DNA from: Cryptomeria japonica
Lineage: Eukaryota > Streptophyta > Pinopsida > Cupressales > Cupressaceae
NCBI RefSeq assembly: GCF_030272615.1
Contig: NC_081414.1
Location: forward strand, 911,467,009 to 911,531,008
Length of the DNA stretch: 64,000 nt
Direction of reading: 5' to 3'
A model generated the notes under the pieces. The model had not been told where the DNA came from. It ran no database searches and saw nothing but the letters and a program-made list of their open reading frames with translations. Below, piece by piece: positions 33,978-46,276 of the stretch (the stretch's first letter is position 1; each line of letters begins with the position of its first letter). Position numbers and translations under genes: made by a program.

Positions 33978-34830
33978 AACCTAGAAAGGTGACTTACCAG
34001 TGCTTCTATTTACTGTATCATTATAAGATAATTCTTATTGAGACAGTATGCTATCCCACTTCTCTCCATATTGCCTAGTCAAACATCTTAGCAGATTTCC
34101 CAATGATCTATTTGCAACTTCAGTTTGGCCATCCATTTGGGGATGGTAGGCTGAGGAGAAGACTAGATTTGTGCCAAGCTTCTTCCAAAGAGTCCTCTAG
34201 AAGTGTCCAATAAATTTCACATCCCTATCAGAGACTATGGTCAAAGGCAAACCATGTATCCAGACAATTTCTTTGATAAATAAGTCTGCAACATAAGAAG
34301 CATCACAAGTGGTTTTACATGGCAAAAAATGTGCCATTTTACTAAAGCTATCCACCACTACAAAGACACTATCATAGCCTTTTCTTGTCCTAGGAAATCC
34401 TAAAACAAATTTACTTATACTTTCCCATGGTCTTGAAGGAATGGGTAAAGGCTCATATAAGCCTGCATTTGGTGGACTTCCCCTTTTCTTTTTGGCATAT
34501 CACACATATCTCCACAAATCTCCTGGCATCAGTCTGCAATTTGGGCCAAAAGTAGTGCCTCTTCAACAAGTCTAGTGTCTTGTCAAGGCCAAAATGGCTT
34601 GCCATTGCTCCATAGTGCTTCTCCCTGATTATGTTTAGTCTCATAAAGTATTTAGTAATGCACAATTTTGCACCCTTAAACAATAGTCCATCTTGTATCA
34701 TAAATTTAGAGAAATCAACATGAAACCGCTCATCAAAAGATGCACATACCTTGTAAATCTCTCCAAACTCTTCATCATCCTCATGCATGGCCTTCAAGGA
34801 GTCTATTCCAACACTCTCCAACTGGATCTA
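33978..34830 (-). pseudogene. Element A integrase core
   Basis: Minus strand, in pieces. The zinc-binding region lies at 34821-34453 (REKHYGAMASHFGLDKTLDL, then [12 protein letters not shown]). Further downstream the core reads through stops: [14 protein letters not shown] with the preceding Asp, [13 protein letters not shown] with the second Asp, MDGQTEVANRSLGN with the Glu. The catalytic triad is therefore readable although the frame is broken. Confidence 0.82.
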
Positions 34831-36319
34831 ATTTGTGGTTAATACTCTTCTGCTCAATGCATCTGCCACCTTATTCTTGACCCCTTTCTTATGCTTAAGA
34901 GTGAAAGTGAAGGCTTGTAGGGTCTCTACCCACTTCATATGCCTATGGTTCAATTTTTATTGGCTATTTATGAAATTGAGGGCCTGATTATCTGTGAAAA
35001 CTATGAACTCCTTTGGTAGCAAGTAGTGTCTCCACTTTTTCAAGGATTGCACTAGAGCATACATCTCTAGGTCATAGGATGAGTACCTCCTCTTTGCCTC
35101 ATTTAATTTCTCACTGAAGAAGGCAATGGGCCTTCCTTCTTGACTAAGCATTGTCCCAATAGCCATGTGACTGGCATCACATTCCACTTGGAAGATTTTG
35201 TTGAAATCAGGTAGGGCAAGGACCGGCTGCTCTGCAACTTTCTTCTTCAATGTTTCAAAGGAGTTATCTACCTCTTTAGTCCAACTGAACTTGCACTTTT
35301 GTCCTCCCTTTATGGTATCAAGCATTGGAGCACAAATATGGCTAAATCCCCTTATAAATTTCCTATAGAATGTGGCTAAACCATGGAAGCTTCTAACATG
35401 ATTCATTGTTCTAGGTGTAGGCCAAGACAATATAGCACTCACCTTTTCTTGATCCATTTTCAAATCACCATATGAGATTACAAATCCCAAGTAAATGATC
35501 TCTTCTTGCATAAAGAAACACTTTTCCAAATTGATCATTAATTGCTCTTCATACAATCCCCTTAGGACCAAGTCTACATGTTTTAGGTGCTCTTATTTGG
35601 TTTGACTAAAAATTAGAATGTCATCTAGGTAGACTATGACAAATTTTCCTATGAAATCTCTCAAAACTTCATTCATTAACCTCATAAAAGTACTTGGTGC
35701 ATTAGATAAGCCAAAGGGCATGACCTTCCACTCATACAACCCCTCATTCATTTTAAATGTTGTCTTCCCCTCATCTCTTGGCCTAATCCTAATCTGATGG
35801 TAGCCACTTTTGAAGTCATTTTTTGTAAAATACCTAGCACCCCCCCAAGCAATCTAACAAATCCTCAATCCTAGGCATTGGAAATCTATACCTGATAGTA
35901 ATTTTGTTGATAGCCCTTGAGTCTATGCAAAGTGTCCAAGTGCCTTCCTTTTTGGGTGCCAAGATTGCAAGGACTGCACATGGGCTCAAACTTTTGCCAA
36001 TCAGTCTGGACTCCAATAGTTCTTCAACCTGTTTTGCCATCTCAACATTTTGATCCAGGGTGAGCTTATATGCTGCTTTGTTAGGCAGGGTGGATCCAAG
36101 TATAAGGTCTATGCAATGATTTATATCCCTCATAGGAGGTAGTGTCCTTGGCATACCATCAAAGATGACACCTTTGTACTTGTTTAGTAATTGTTGTACT
36201 GTAGGGTCAAACAACCTCAATCTATCTCCTTTCTTGTCTTCAAACTTCTCCACCTTTGTCACTTTGGGACTAGGAATAAGAGCATAACAAACAATGCCTT
36301 CATCTGCTATCTTCTTCAT
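34831..36319 (-). pseudogene. Element A reverse transcriptase and RNase H
   Basis: Minus strand. 36319-35834 holds the RT start: LPPMRDINHCIDLILGS, LSPCAVLAILAPKKEGTW, SRAINKITIRYRFPMPR. A break follows near 35840. Then [40 protein letters not shown] and the catalytic box in [12 protein letters not shown], and a stop near 35573. 35571-34957 has FVISYGDLKMDQEKVS and RSFHGLATFYRKFIRGFSHI. The RNase H has VECDASHMAIGTMLSQEG, YDLEMYALVQSLKKWRHYL and FTDNQAL, with the D-E-D residues present. Confidence 0.88.
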
Positions 36320-36401
36320 GAATTGTTTTCCTCCTCTATCAACACCTTGGCCTCCTTTGCTTTTGTTTCCCCCTCACTCTCCATCAAAGGTAACAACTTT
36401 A

Positions 36402-37060
36402 TCACCTTACCATCTTTGATGATTGAATATGTGTTCCTAGAGCCTTCAAAACAAATTGACATGGTCTCCCAAATAGGAGATGGCAAGCATCCATCTTTGC
36501 AATGTCAAACAACAACCTATCCTTATAGGCTCCAATATGGAATTCTACCCAAGCTTGCTCTTCCACAACAGCTTGTTGACTTTGGGTGAGCCATGAGACC
36601 TTATAGGGGCAAGGGTGAGGTAGTCTTCTCAAATTTAACTTCTCCACCATTTCTAGAGACACAAAGTTTTCACTTGATCCGGAATCTATTAGAACCTTGC
36701 ATACCTTTCCACCTGCTTCGCAAGTGGTCTTGAATAGAGACTTTCTCTGTGGGGGTTCTTTGTCAGCCATCTTCATTTTAGTTACTGCTCTTCTGATCAT
36801 CAAAGCTTCACCTCTTTCAGGGTAACCATAGCTATTAGGGGTATTGACACTCTGGTAAGTATTTGCACTTGCCACACTTTGGCAATCAGATTCTTGGATC
36901 AATTTACTTCGTCTTTCCTCCATGGAACTAGTAGGCTTGTCAGGACACCTATTGGCCATGTGCCCTTCTTGATTGCAGTTATAGCATCTGATTGGACCTC
37001 TACCTTGAGACCTTCCCCTAAATGGTGGTCTTCTTCCTCTGAAATTACCCCTCTGATTTT
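36402..37060 (-). pseudogene. Element A zinc knuckle and protease
   Basis: Minus strand. The CCHC motif CYNCNQEGHMANRC spans about 36990-36948. The aspartic protease motif KVLIDSGSSENFVS follows, with AYKDRLLFDIAKMDACHLLF and GRPCQF. The frame is open from about 37060 to the stop at 36402. Confidence 0.85.
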
Positions 37061-37985
37061 ACCCTCCATTGCTATTGTGACTACTTTTTCCTTTAGTGCC
37101 TTCCTGATTTGTTTCACCTTGGTTTCCAAAACTATTTCCCTTACCTCTAAAAAAAATTCCTCCACCCCTCTACTGTCTTCCTCTTCCTTTATTGTTTTGA
37201 TCTTGTCTCCTTTTGATTTTCTCTTCCACCTTGATGGCAAGTTGATGGCATTTACCAACTGTATCCAGGCTAAGGAGGTTTAGTTCTTCTTGGATGTTGT
37301 ACCTTAATCCATTTAGGTATCGGGCAACCTTTTCACTCTCCTCCTCCTTTGTCTTAGTCTTCATACATAGCCTTTGGAACTCCTCAGTGTAAGAGTTCAC
37401 GTCCATCTCCTTCTGCTTGAGATTTTGTCTCCTCTTGTGGAGTTGAACTTCATAATCCTTGGGTATATAAGCCTCCTTTACTAAGGCAGCCATCTTTTTC
37501 CAAGAAACAATCTTGGGTTTGTTGTCCTTTTCTCTCTCTTCTTGGACAAAGTTCCACCAAGTTAGGGCGGATCCCTTCAACTTGGATTTAGCAATCTTCA
37601 CCTTCTGGTGCCCAAGAATGTCTTCACATTCAAAGAAACTGGATAGGGAGTCTATCCAATCCACCACTACATCTGGTTCCATCTTCCCAGTGAAAGTTGG
37701 CAAATCAATCTTCTGCTCCATGGTTCTTCTCTCCATGGACTTGAGGGCATTAAGGAAGTGCCTCTGGTCTAGAGGAATTGCCTCTTCCTCTGGCATAGGG
37801 ATGTCATCTTCATCCCCTTCTTCACCGCTACTAGTGCCTCCATCTTCCTTCCCATCTACTCTACCCCTCAACCTCTCTATCTCCTTTTGCATGGCCTTGT
37901 AAGAATTGGCCTGCTCTCTCACAATCTTTGTCGATTGCATGTTAGTGATCGGTCCCCTAGGGACTTCTTCCTCTCCCTCTGCCAT
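37061..37985 (-). pseudogene. Element A gag
   Basis: Minus strand, ATG at 37985 (MAEGEEEVPRGP). A coiled-coil and acidic N-terminus precede the retrotransposon gag core: VVDWIDSLSSFFECEDI, KVKIAKSKLKGSALTWWNFV, YEVQLHKRRQNLKQKEMDV, YTEEFQRL. It stays open to 37170, then stops near the RG-rich linker. Confidence 0.88.
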
Positions 37986-38023
37986 TTTCTCAAAATCACT
38001 CTCTCTTTACCAAAGTCGTTACT

Positions 38024-38036
38024 AGCTCTAATACCA
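38024..38036 (-). promoter_or_regulatory. Element A primer binding site
   Basis: Minus-strand TGGTATTAGAGCT, two bases from the 5' LTR, one mismatch from the initiator tRNA-Met type TGGTATCAGAGC. Confidence 0.85.
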
Positions 38037-38038
38037 CT

Positions 38039-38869
38039 TGATGCAGAGCCCTCCTTGTATCTTATCAAATACTTCAGGATGTATGACACTGACCCCTCAA
38101 CACACCAATAGGATCCTACAAAGCAAGGCTCTACACTCTTAGTTCCAACTTCTCATTTCACTCCAAGGTTCATACTACTCAAACTAGGTAACTTCCTCCA
38201 TTGTGCATCATGAAGCCTCGTAAGATTCCTGACCTTCACAACCCCTATTTTGGATCATACAACACTCACATGGACTAGACCAAACACAAGTTTCAAGGAT
38301 TCAACCCAATCCGTACAACTTCGTACCTTATGCCAAAACCTCACAGTTTGCAGGAAAAACTCAAAATTTCTTATAGCTTGCAATCATAAAATCTTTCTCT
38401 GTATAGTCTCTCCTTGGGAATTGTGTCCACAAGGTGTTTATACCCCTCTACAACTTCTCCAAACTAAAAACAAGAGGTTAGAGACATTGGAGGAGTTAAA
38501 CCAGCAAAAATTCAAAAGGTTGCACAAAAGCTGCTCATGACAACTTTTGACAGTTGTCAAAAATGTCATTTCTTTCACCTGAATGACTTGGGTCAAGACT
38601 AACACCTTTAAACACCCTAGAAGCACATAAAACAACTAAAATCACTAGGACAAACCTATCCTAATCATACTTACCCCCCTTTTATCCAAAAGTCCTAATT
38701 GGCTTATCAAGATGCCAAACTAGGAGTTTGACTCACAAGATGGGGTTTTTTATTACAAACACAAAATACATGATTGAAAACAAAAGGAAAACATCCTAAG
38801 ACATGTTTAAGGTCTTATCCTTCCTCCTTTGAGCCTGAATGATCATTTTGAAGGGGTGCCCCTGCACCA
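38039..38869 (-). repeat. Element A 5' LTR
   Basis: 831 bp, TGATGCAGAGCC...CCCCTGCACCA, pair of 32494-33327. GACTA follows at 38870-38874. Confidence 0.92.
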
Positions 38870-39347
38870 GACTATGATGCATTCCATGCATAATAGGAGA
38901 TAAGCTCGAATTACTGGTGGGAGTGGATCCTTGTCATCTGCATTTGACATTGTACCAATATGGCTTCCTTGTTTGAGCATGCATATCTTCAAATAGGCAC
39001 ATGTGATCCAGTTGGGCACATTCATTGTCAGTCATCTCTTCATATGGTGATTGCATTTTTCTGGTGGGAGTGATGTTGTTTCAGGTCCATACAGCGTACC
39101 GGTGGCCTGCACATACTTCACTTCCAATGTTGATGTGATTTTGTAACATTCTCCCTCTTCATCACAATCAACAACCCAACATATTGCCCTCTTACAAATG
39201 TCATCATTTACCGATTGTTATAGCATACCGGTCTCTTGTTCATATCTTCAACACAAGTGAAACAACATGTGTACCAGTGACCTGCTAGGCTAGGTGACAT
39301 CAAAGACATCACTTCCTATATGTATCAATGACAACACAATGCCAACA
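38870..39347 (-). repeat. Element G 5' LTR, fragment 3
   Basis: Last piece of the LTR. GACTATGATGCATTCCATGC matches 4704-4723, and it ends ACACAATGCCAACA as at 5244. It is followed by the target duplication AAGAA. Confidence 0.88.
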
Positions 39348-40020
39348 AAGAATTCTTCATTTCTATGATATATTCTGATAAATAATGAAGTATGATAAAA
39401 AAAAGTGTGTACCTTTCTTTTATTTGATGTGCAAGGTCAATCATAGGCCTATTAAATTTTGTTGGATCAAAATTTAGATAACAGAACTATTAGACCGATG
39501 TGACATCTTCTTTTATTGGTGTAACACCATTTGTTTGCACATCACCGAGACTTGAGTAACATGTTGTCAATGGGGGATATCATTTGGTCATCTTCCTTTG
39601 ATTCGGACTAAAAACTAGCGATCTTCCCGATTCGCTTGGTGACCTTACGTTTTGGTAGGTTTTTCTTATCAAAGAAACTTTCTCTGATCCCTTCTATCAC
39701 TTGTATTTCCTTCCCTTATGGTTATCATTGAGAGTTACACCAATAAAATATGATTAGTGGGACAATAGCTATCGGAATCACAAAAGAAAATTTTGGCCGA
39801 ACGCTGTTATCTTGTCGATATGTACATTGTCTCTGACACAAGGCTTTTTAATGTTTTTCCCTCATCGACATGACTCTTCGGAATCGGGCTGACTAAAAAT
39901 ATTTCTTTCCGATTTGAGCAAGCCTAGCCAACGAAACCAATCTCTCATTCTACCTTTTTTGGGTGACGAACGATTTTCCTGCCAATACATTTCACATCTT
40001 CCTCTGTCTGGGTGACTTAT
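39348..40020. other. Spacer between elements G and D
   Basis: No gene or recognisable element. TATCGG/ATCGACATG-like words recur here and in 47838-48285, so the two stretches were one sequence before D inserted. It may be old repeat DNA. Confidence 0.5.
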
Positions 40021-41581
40021 TGATGGGAATGGGTATGGGGTAGACTAATCTAGTCTATGCTCTTTGATCCTTTTCTTGGATCACCAGGTGTTCCAACCAC
40101 ACCCTAAGGTCTCTAGGACTTCCCTTGCTTGTGGAATTCCCCTGACCTTGCCCAATCCACCCACCAACAACTTGCAATACTTCTCTTAAGGTCTCACCTA
40201 CTCATGAGATTCAAAAGAACCCTTACTTACGCTCATAAGGGTTTGGCTTATCCTACACCTTCTTAGGTCCTAGCAAGGTTAGGACTAGTTCTAAGCATGG
40301 TTTTCCAACCATTCATGTACCCCCAAGCATTTTAGGCCTCCCTATCTATTACCAATCTCACCATTTGGCCTCTATCCTGCAAAATAGGGCTACAAGGAAT
40401 GAGCCCAATTAGGCCTCCATTCCGGACTTTTAGGGCTCCCTCTTGCAAAGGATGACCCAACTTGTGAAACTCCCCAAAAGGACTGTTGTTCAATTGGCAA
40501 AAGCTTAAATATTTCCTAGGTTTTAGGCCTCCAAGTGTCCGTACACTGACCTAGGTGAATTTTGGGGTTTTTAAGAGGGTGTTTAGGCCTGCCAGGGTCA
40601 CAATGAAGGTTTAGTGTTTCTACCACCTTGTCTGGATTGGTGGAAGCTTCTCCTTCTCATCAATGGTTCTCCACACACCCCTCTACAACTCCAAAGGGTG
40701 CATCCTCCTTTGACCTTCCTTTCTCTCACGGACCTCTGCAATCTTGACCCTTCCTAGCCGGGCACTGTCCAGTCTCACCTAGGATTGGGTCTTTGGATGG
40801 CTTCCCTGCATCTTCAAGGGCCCTGCTTGCTCTGAAGTAATGTACAGGGTCTGTACTCCTACTCCCCATGGTTTCATGGTGATTCCACAATAAGGATAGG
40901 AGTTGTTAAACCATTGACACAAAACAGTCCAAAACTGGAGAGTGAAAGAGTGTTTTACAAAATATTTACAAAAGACTCAAAACCTACACAACACACTAAA
41001 GCTAATTGCTCAAAATGGAAGAGTAAACACAACACAAAGCTTTCAACAAAATTTAGTCTGAAAATCAATCCATTATCACTCTCTAATGCTCCATTTGTGT
41101 CGACTGGCAAAAAAATCACAATCACAATCAAGGTCTCTTTTCTTGGGCCGTACAAAACTAACATCCAACCCATCATTTTAGGGTTTGAAACTATATATAG
41201 TATCCTTTCCTTGGTCTATGTGCCAAAATTAGGGTTGTCCACACTAAGCTAAGGTTTTTGACCTATTAGGTGGAAAAGTTACTTGACAACTTTGAAAAGT
41301 TGTCATCCAACTTTTGAGCAACTTTTCCAAAGTTACTTTTCTTAACTCCTAGGCCTACATTGGGTTATCCTATGGACACCACCATGCTAAAAGGACCCCA
41401 AACTCATCAATGACACACACAGCCTTTTCTCCACAAGAAATGAGAACCTAGGACCTAAATTAGGACCTAATTAAGACTAATGAGCTCATGGCTCTTATTA
41501 CATTTACAATGGCTTCTTAAAGAAGCAAAACACCAACAAAAACCAAAAGGAGGAAGACCTTAGAAGGGCACTCCTGCACCA
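40021..41581 (-). repeat. Element D 3' LTR
   Basis: 1561 bp, starts TGATGGGAATGGG, ends CTCCTGCACCA. About four differences from the other LTR in the first 97 bases by eye. Confidence 0.93.
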
Positions 41582-41593
41582 TACTCCCCCTCT
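41582..41593 (-). promoter_or_regulatory. Element D polypurine tract
   Basis: Minus-strand AGAGGGGGAGTA, directly before the 3' LTR; primer site for plus-strand DNA synthesis. Confidence 0.85.
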
Positions 41594-41602
41594 GCACAAA
41601 AT

Positions 41603-42451
41603 TTAAGGAACTGAGCGAGAAATAAGAGCCGGGTCAATACCAAGTTTCTTGAACCTGCCCTCTTCAACCCAAGTGGCTTCAGACTCAGGTTGACCTACCC
41701 ACTTCACCAAGTGTTCCATATAGACGTGGTGTCTAGTAGACTTTTTCACCCTTGACTCCAAGATCTCCTCTGCTATGGGCTACTTCATTTGAGGTAAAGC
41801 ATTCACATCCAAGTCTTGTAGTACCTTGGCTTGATTCTCAGTTTGTCTTACTATTTCACCCTTGTATAGTATCAGGTCAGCAACATTAAAGATTGGTGAT
41901 ATAGCCAAATCTGAAGGAAGATCAACCTTGTACGCATTCTCACCATATTTGGATAGAATTCTACAAGGTCCTACCCTCTTCATTTGTAGTTTAGTAGGCT
42001 TGCCACTTTGCATTCTAGCTTTGCTTAGATGGGCTATCACATAGTCACCCACTTTGAATTGAACCTCTCTCTTTTTCTCATCCACTTTAGCTTTCAATTT
42101 TTGAGTAGACTCTAGGATGGCTCTCTTGACTTGTTCTTGGACCTCCTTGATGGTTTGAGTGAAGTCCTCTACTTGGCCACTCTTCATCTCCATGGAATCA
42201 AGTTCCCTGAGTTCACACACTCCCCTTGGATGTCTAGCATCGACAATCTCAAAAGGACTCCTTCCAGTGGTCCTATTTACACTGTCATTATAGGCATACT
42301 CTGCTTGTGGAATGACTAGATACCATGTCTGCCCATACTCCTTGGTTAGACAGCTCAACAAGTTGCCTAACACCCTATTAATGACTTCAGTTTGACCATC
42401 AGTTTGTGGATGGTAAGCTGAGCTAAATGATAAATTGGTCCCTAATCTTTT
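41603..42451 (-). pseudogene. Element D integrase end and chromodomain
   Basis: Minus strand, same register as the upstream pol ORF after a stop at 42452. TDGQTEVINRVLGN supplies the catalytic Glu. It continues EYAYNDSVNRTTGRSPFEIV and KKREVQFKVGDYVIAHLSK, then LAISPIFNVADLILYKGE. After a stop at 41780 the chromodomain follows: IAEEILESRVKK, TRHHVYMEHLVKWVG, SEATWVEEGRF, ending at a TAA at 41603. Confidence 0.88.
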
Positions 42452-43540
42452 TCATAAGGTTTGCCAAAAATGGCCCACGAACTTGTTGTCCCTATCTGAA
42501 ACAATACTTAGTGGGAGTCCATGAATCCTTACAATCTCCTTAAAGAAGAGATATGCAACATAGCTAGCATCATGAGTAGTTTTACATGGAATGAAATGGC
42601 TCATCTTAGAAAATGTGTCTACTACCACATAGATGCTATACATACCTGTCTTTGTCTTGGGGAGTCCTACTACAAAGTCCATGCTCAGACACTCACAAGG
42701 CCTATTTGGGACCGGTAATGGTTGATAGAGGCTTGCATTACTTGATCCTCCTTTTGCCCTTTGACACACACCACATTTCTCCACATACTTTCTCACATCT
42801 CTTGGCAACTTGGGCCAATAGTAGTACCTCTGTACTAGATCCAAAGTTTTGTTGACTCCAAAGTGTCCACTTAGACTACCATTGTGTTTTTCTTGGATGA
42901 GGTTTTCTCTCATGGATCCTCTAGGCACACATAATTGATTACCTTTGAACAAGAGACCACTTTGAAGAGTGTATTCTACATACTCACTATGAAAATGATT
43001 CTCAAACTCCTTACAAACCTTGTAGGCTGATGAGAAGTCTTCATCTACTTCATAGAGGTCCTTGAAACCTTGTATTCCTATGCTCTGCAATTGTAACTCT
43101 TTAACAGTCAACAACTTCTTACTTAAAGCATCTGCCACCTTATTGAGTTGCCCCTTTTTATGCTTGATGGTGAAGGTGAAGGATTGGAGGTATGCCATCC
43201 ATTTCAAATGTCTATTGCTAAGCTTCTCTTGAGTGTTAATGTAACTCAAAGCCTGGTTATCTGTGAACACCACAAATTTCTTTGGGAGTAGGTAATGCCT
43301 CCACTTTTTGAGAGACTGAACTAGTGCATACAACTCTAGGTCATAGGCTGAGTACTTCTTCTTTGCCTCATTAAACTTCTCACTGAAGAATGCCACAGGC
43401 TTTTCCTCTTGACTCAAAACACCCCCTATTGCAATGCCACTTGCATCACATATCAATGTAAATAGCTTGTCAAAAGTAGGTAAGAGTAGGATGGGTTTTG
43501 TGGCTACTTCTTGCTTCAATAATTGGAATGCTTTATTAGC
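42452..43540 (-). pseudogene. Element D RNase H and integrase
   Basis: Open over 356 codons on the minus strand. RNase H has LICDASGIAIGGVLSQEE, YDLELYALVQSLKKWRHYL, FTDNQALSYINTQ and KVADALSKK. The integrase zinc region shows HFGVNKTLDLVQRYYYWP and KCGVCQRAKG. Core Asp residues lie in VVVDTFSKMSHFIP and SIVSDRDNKFVGHF. It ends at a stop (42452), after which the frame continues. All visible catalytic residues are kept. Confidence 0.9.
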
Positions 43541-44578
43541 CTATTCAGTCCACTTGAATTTGATTTTTAGGCCTCCTTTTATGGTGTCAAGTACTGGTGC
43601 ACATATGCCACTGAAGTTCCTCACAAACTTTTTATAGAATTGGGCTAAACCATGGAAACTCCTAACTTCAGTCCCTATTTTAGGGGCAGGCCAATTCAAG
43701 ATTGCCTCCACTTTGCTTTGATCCATCTTCAAGGTTCCCTTAGACACCACAAATCCCAAGTAGACCAACTCTTGCTTCAAAAAGTCACATTTCTCTAAGT
43801 TGATTGCCAACTTCTCTTCATGCAACCTCTCTAGGACTAACCTCAGATGTTCTAGGTGCTCCTTTTTGGTTCTACTATAGATGAGTATGTCATCTAAGTA
43901 CACCACCACAAACCTGCCTATGAAGTCCTTTAACACCTCATTCATCAACCTCATGAAGGTGCTTGGGGCATTAGTAAGTCCAAATGGCATCATAAGCCAT
44001 TCATACAACCCATCTATGGTCTTAAAAGCGGTCTTCTACTCATCACCCTCCTTAATTCTAATCTGATGATAACCACTTTTAAGGTCCAACTTGGTAAAAT
44101 ACATGGCACCTCCTAAAACAGTCCATCAGATCCTCTATTCTAGGAATAGGAAATCTGTACCTTATGGTGATCCTATTGATTGCCCTTGAATTAGTGCAAA
44201 GTCTCCACTTGCCTCCCTTCTTTGATGCTAGCACTACCGAGACTGCACATGGGCTGATGCTCTTCTTGATCAGTCCTTGATCCAACAACTCCTACACTTG
44301 CCTTGACACCTCCTTGTTTTGATCAGGTGTGAGCTTATATTCAGCTTTATTGGGTAGGGATGCATCGGGAACAAAGTCTATTTGATGGCTTATGGACCTT
44401 CATGGTGGAAGTGTTGCAGGTGCTCCATCACTCACTATGTCCTTATACTCTTGCAACATTTGCTTCACCTCCTTGGGTACCTCTATCTGCAACTTGTCTT
44501 CCTCCTCCTTTGGCTTCACAAAGATGGCACACCTCACTGTCTCCTCATGTAGCAAGTGTAAGAACTCTTTACCAATAG
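43541..44578 (-). pseudogene. Element D reverse transcriptase
   Basis: Minus strand. The first part (44578-44079) has VPKEVKQMLQEYKDIVSDGA, SISPCAVSVVLASKKGGKW and RAINRITIRYRFPIPR. A frameshift near 44105 and a stop in KEGDE*KTAF (about 44040) follow. 44008-43541 has [20 protein letters not shown], the catalytic [24 protein letters not shown] and [20 protein letters not shown]. It ends at a stop, with RNase H continuing in the same register. Confidence 0.9.
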
Positions 44579-44618
44579 TCAATAAGACACTAGGTGTTCT
44601 TGAGGTTCCCTCATCATT

Positions 44619-45214
44619 CTATGTTAGAGACTGAATCTTAAAGGTTTTGCTATCCTTCTTGAAGGAAATGGAGTTCTCCTCTCCATCATAGATCACCTTC
44701 CTATCAAATTGCCAGGGTCTACCTAGCAGTAGGTGACAGGCATCCATGGGTAACACATCACAAAGGATCTTATCCTTGTATCCTCCAATAGAGAACTCTA
44801 CCCAAGTATGTTCATTGACAAGCACACTTTGCTCTTGATTCAACCATGTCACCTTGTAAGGGCTAGTGTGGGGTATCCTTGTGAGTTTCAACTTCTTGGT
44901 TGCCTCATCTGATATTATGTTATCAATTGACCTGAATCAACTATCACCTTGCAAACTTTACCAAGGATCTTGCATCTCACCCTAAACAATGCTCTCCTAT
45001 GCTTAGGTTCATCCTTAACTGGTTGTCTTATCAAGACTCTATTGGACATCAGATTTTCTCCAATCTCTGATTCAATATGGTCCACCTCAGGTGTATTGTT
45101 GCTTGATGTGTCTTCATGAGCATAAGCAACCCTCTTTCCACTGTTTGATGAGGTAGGCTTGTCAGGACATCTATAGGCTGGGTGTCCCAATTGACCACAG
45201 TTGTAGCATTTCAT
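44619..45214 (-). pseudogene. Element D zinc knuckle and protease
   Basis: Minus strand. CYNCGQLGHPAYRC is a CCHC knuckle (near 45205). The protease motif VIVDSG is reached at about 44925, where a frameshift occurs. The rest continues at 44891-44619 with YKVTWLNQEQSVLVNEHTW, DKILCDVLPMDACHLLLGRP and WQF. Confidence 0.85.
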
Positions 45215-46236
45215 GGTTGCAAAGTAGGAGTTACCCTTGCCGGTACCTTTACCCCTACTTGGACCCCCTTGTGCACCTCTTCCTCTAGATGGCCTCCTCT
45301 AAGATTGGTTTCATTGCTATGTTCAGTCAACTTAGACTCTCCTTGATTCCTTTGCTTATTTGCCTTGCTTTGGTAACCGCCTCGGTGATTCATTTGATCT
45401 CTACCTCTGCCTCTACCCTTGTTATTAGAGTCTCCTTTCCTTTTGTTCCTCTCTTCCACCTTAGTAGCAAGCTGATGACACTTTTGGACAGTGGTAGGAG
45501 TCCACAGGCTTATCTCCTCTTGGATGTTCCACTTTAGACCACTTAGATACCTAGCCACCTTGATAGATTCCTCTTCTTGGACTTTTGATCTAAGACAAAG
45601 CTTTTGAAACTCCTCTGTGTAGGAGGTCACATCAAGGTCTTTTTGCTTCAATCCCTGTCTCTTCTTATGAAGTTGGACTTCATAATCCTCTGGTAAGTAG
45701 TTATCCTTGATCTTACTCACCATGGCCTTCCAATTTGCAATAGGTAGATTCCCCATGCTAACTCTCTCTTCTTGCAGGTACTTCCACCATGTCAAGGCTG
45801 CTCCCCTTAGTCTTGATTTGGCAACCTTAACCTTTTGAGCTTCTGTCACACCTTCACACTCAAAGTGGTTCTCCATACCCTCAATCCATTCCATGATAGT
45901 GTCAATGTCCATCCTTCCACTGAAATGTGGCAATCCTTAAAAAAGTTTGGTATTCAAAGCCTTAATGACCTTTACAAAAGGTTCTTCATTGATCAAGGGG
46001 TCTAGTTCAGGTATAATGTCATCTATGTCAATAGTTTTCTTGCCTTTATCCTTGGTTATCTCACCCCAGGGTCCATGTGTCCTCTGATCAACCACTTCTT
46101 GCAGCTTGTCCCTTATCTCACTCATAGCTTCTTCAAGGAGTCTATTCTTCTCCTTCTGCTCTTCTACCTCCCTAGCCAGCTTTGCATTAGTGACCATTAT
46201 GTTCTCCCCTACTGATTCACCGGAATATAGAGACAT
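45211..46236 (-). pseudogene. Element D gag
   Basis: Minus strand, ATG at 46236 (MSLYSGESVGENIM). The N-terminus is a coiled coil. A single in-frame stop at 45934-45936 precedes LPHFSGRMDIDTIMEWIEGM. The gag core then runs to the basic RG-rich tail: KVKVAKSRLRGAALTWWKYL, YEVQLHKKRQGLKQKDLDV, YTEEFQKLCL. A frameshift near 45290 precedes the knuckle. Confidence 0.88.
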
Positions 46237-46260
46237 GCACGGTCCACCAAATCTTTAACC

Positions 46261-46273
46261 GGCTCTGATACCA
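46261..46273 (-). promoter_or_regulatory. Element D primer binding site
   Basis: Minus-strand TGGTATCAGAGCC, three bases inside the 5' LTR; exact initiator tRNA-Met type. Confidence 0.9.
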
Positions 46274-46276
46274 ATC

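Larger units (their letters stand above)
32494..38869 (-). mobile_element. Element A: Ty3/gypsy chromovirus
   Basis: Minus-strand element of 6376 bp in the 5' LTR of G. LTRs 32494-33327 (834 bp) and 38039-38869 (831 bp) begin TGATGCAGAGCCC and end near GCACCA. The target duplication GACTA is exact (32489-32493 and 38870-38874). The uninterrupted site is visible in the other G LTR near 4702. Primer site (minus TGGTATTAGAGCT) at 38024-38036. Internal order on the minus strand: gag, CCHC, protease, RT, RNase H, integrase, chromodomain. All are damaged by stops. Confidence 0.92.
2793..39347 (-). mobile_element. Element G: Sirevirus-like Ty1/copia element, gag only, split by two insertions
   Basis: Minus-strand copia-type element with 3' LTR at 2793-5244 and internal region at 5245-8792. 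The 5' LTR is broken into 8793-8869, 30823-32493 and 38870-39347 by elements B and A. The target duplication AAGAA is perfect (2788-2792 and 39348-39352). A primer binding site for initiator tRNA-Met (minus strand TGGTATCAGATCG) lies two bases inside the 5' LTR. A polypurine tract lies at 5245-5258. The internal region is only 3.5 kb and encodes gag; protease, integrase, reverse transcriptase and RNase H are absent. A two-zinc-finger gag, large LTRs and repeated polypurine tracts are traits described for sireviruses. Removing the insertions leaves an element of about 8 kb. Confidence 0.88.
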
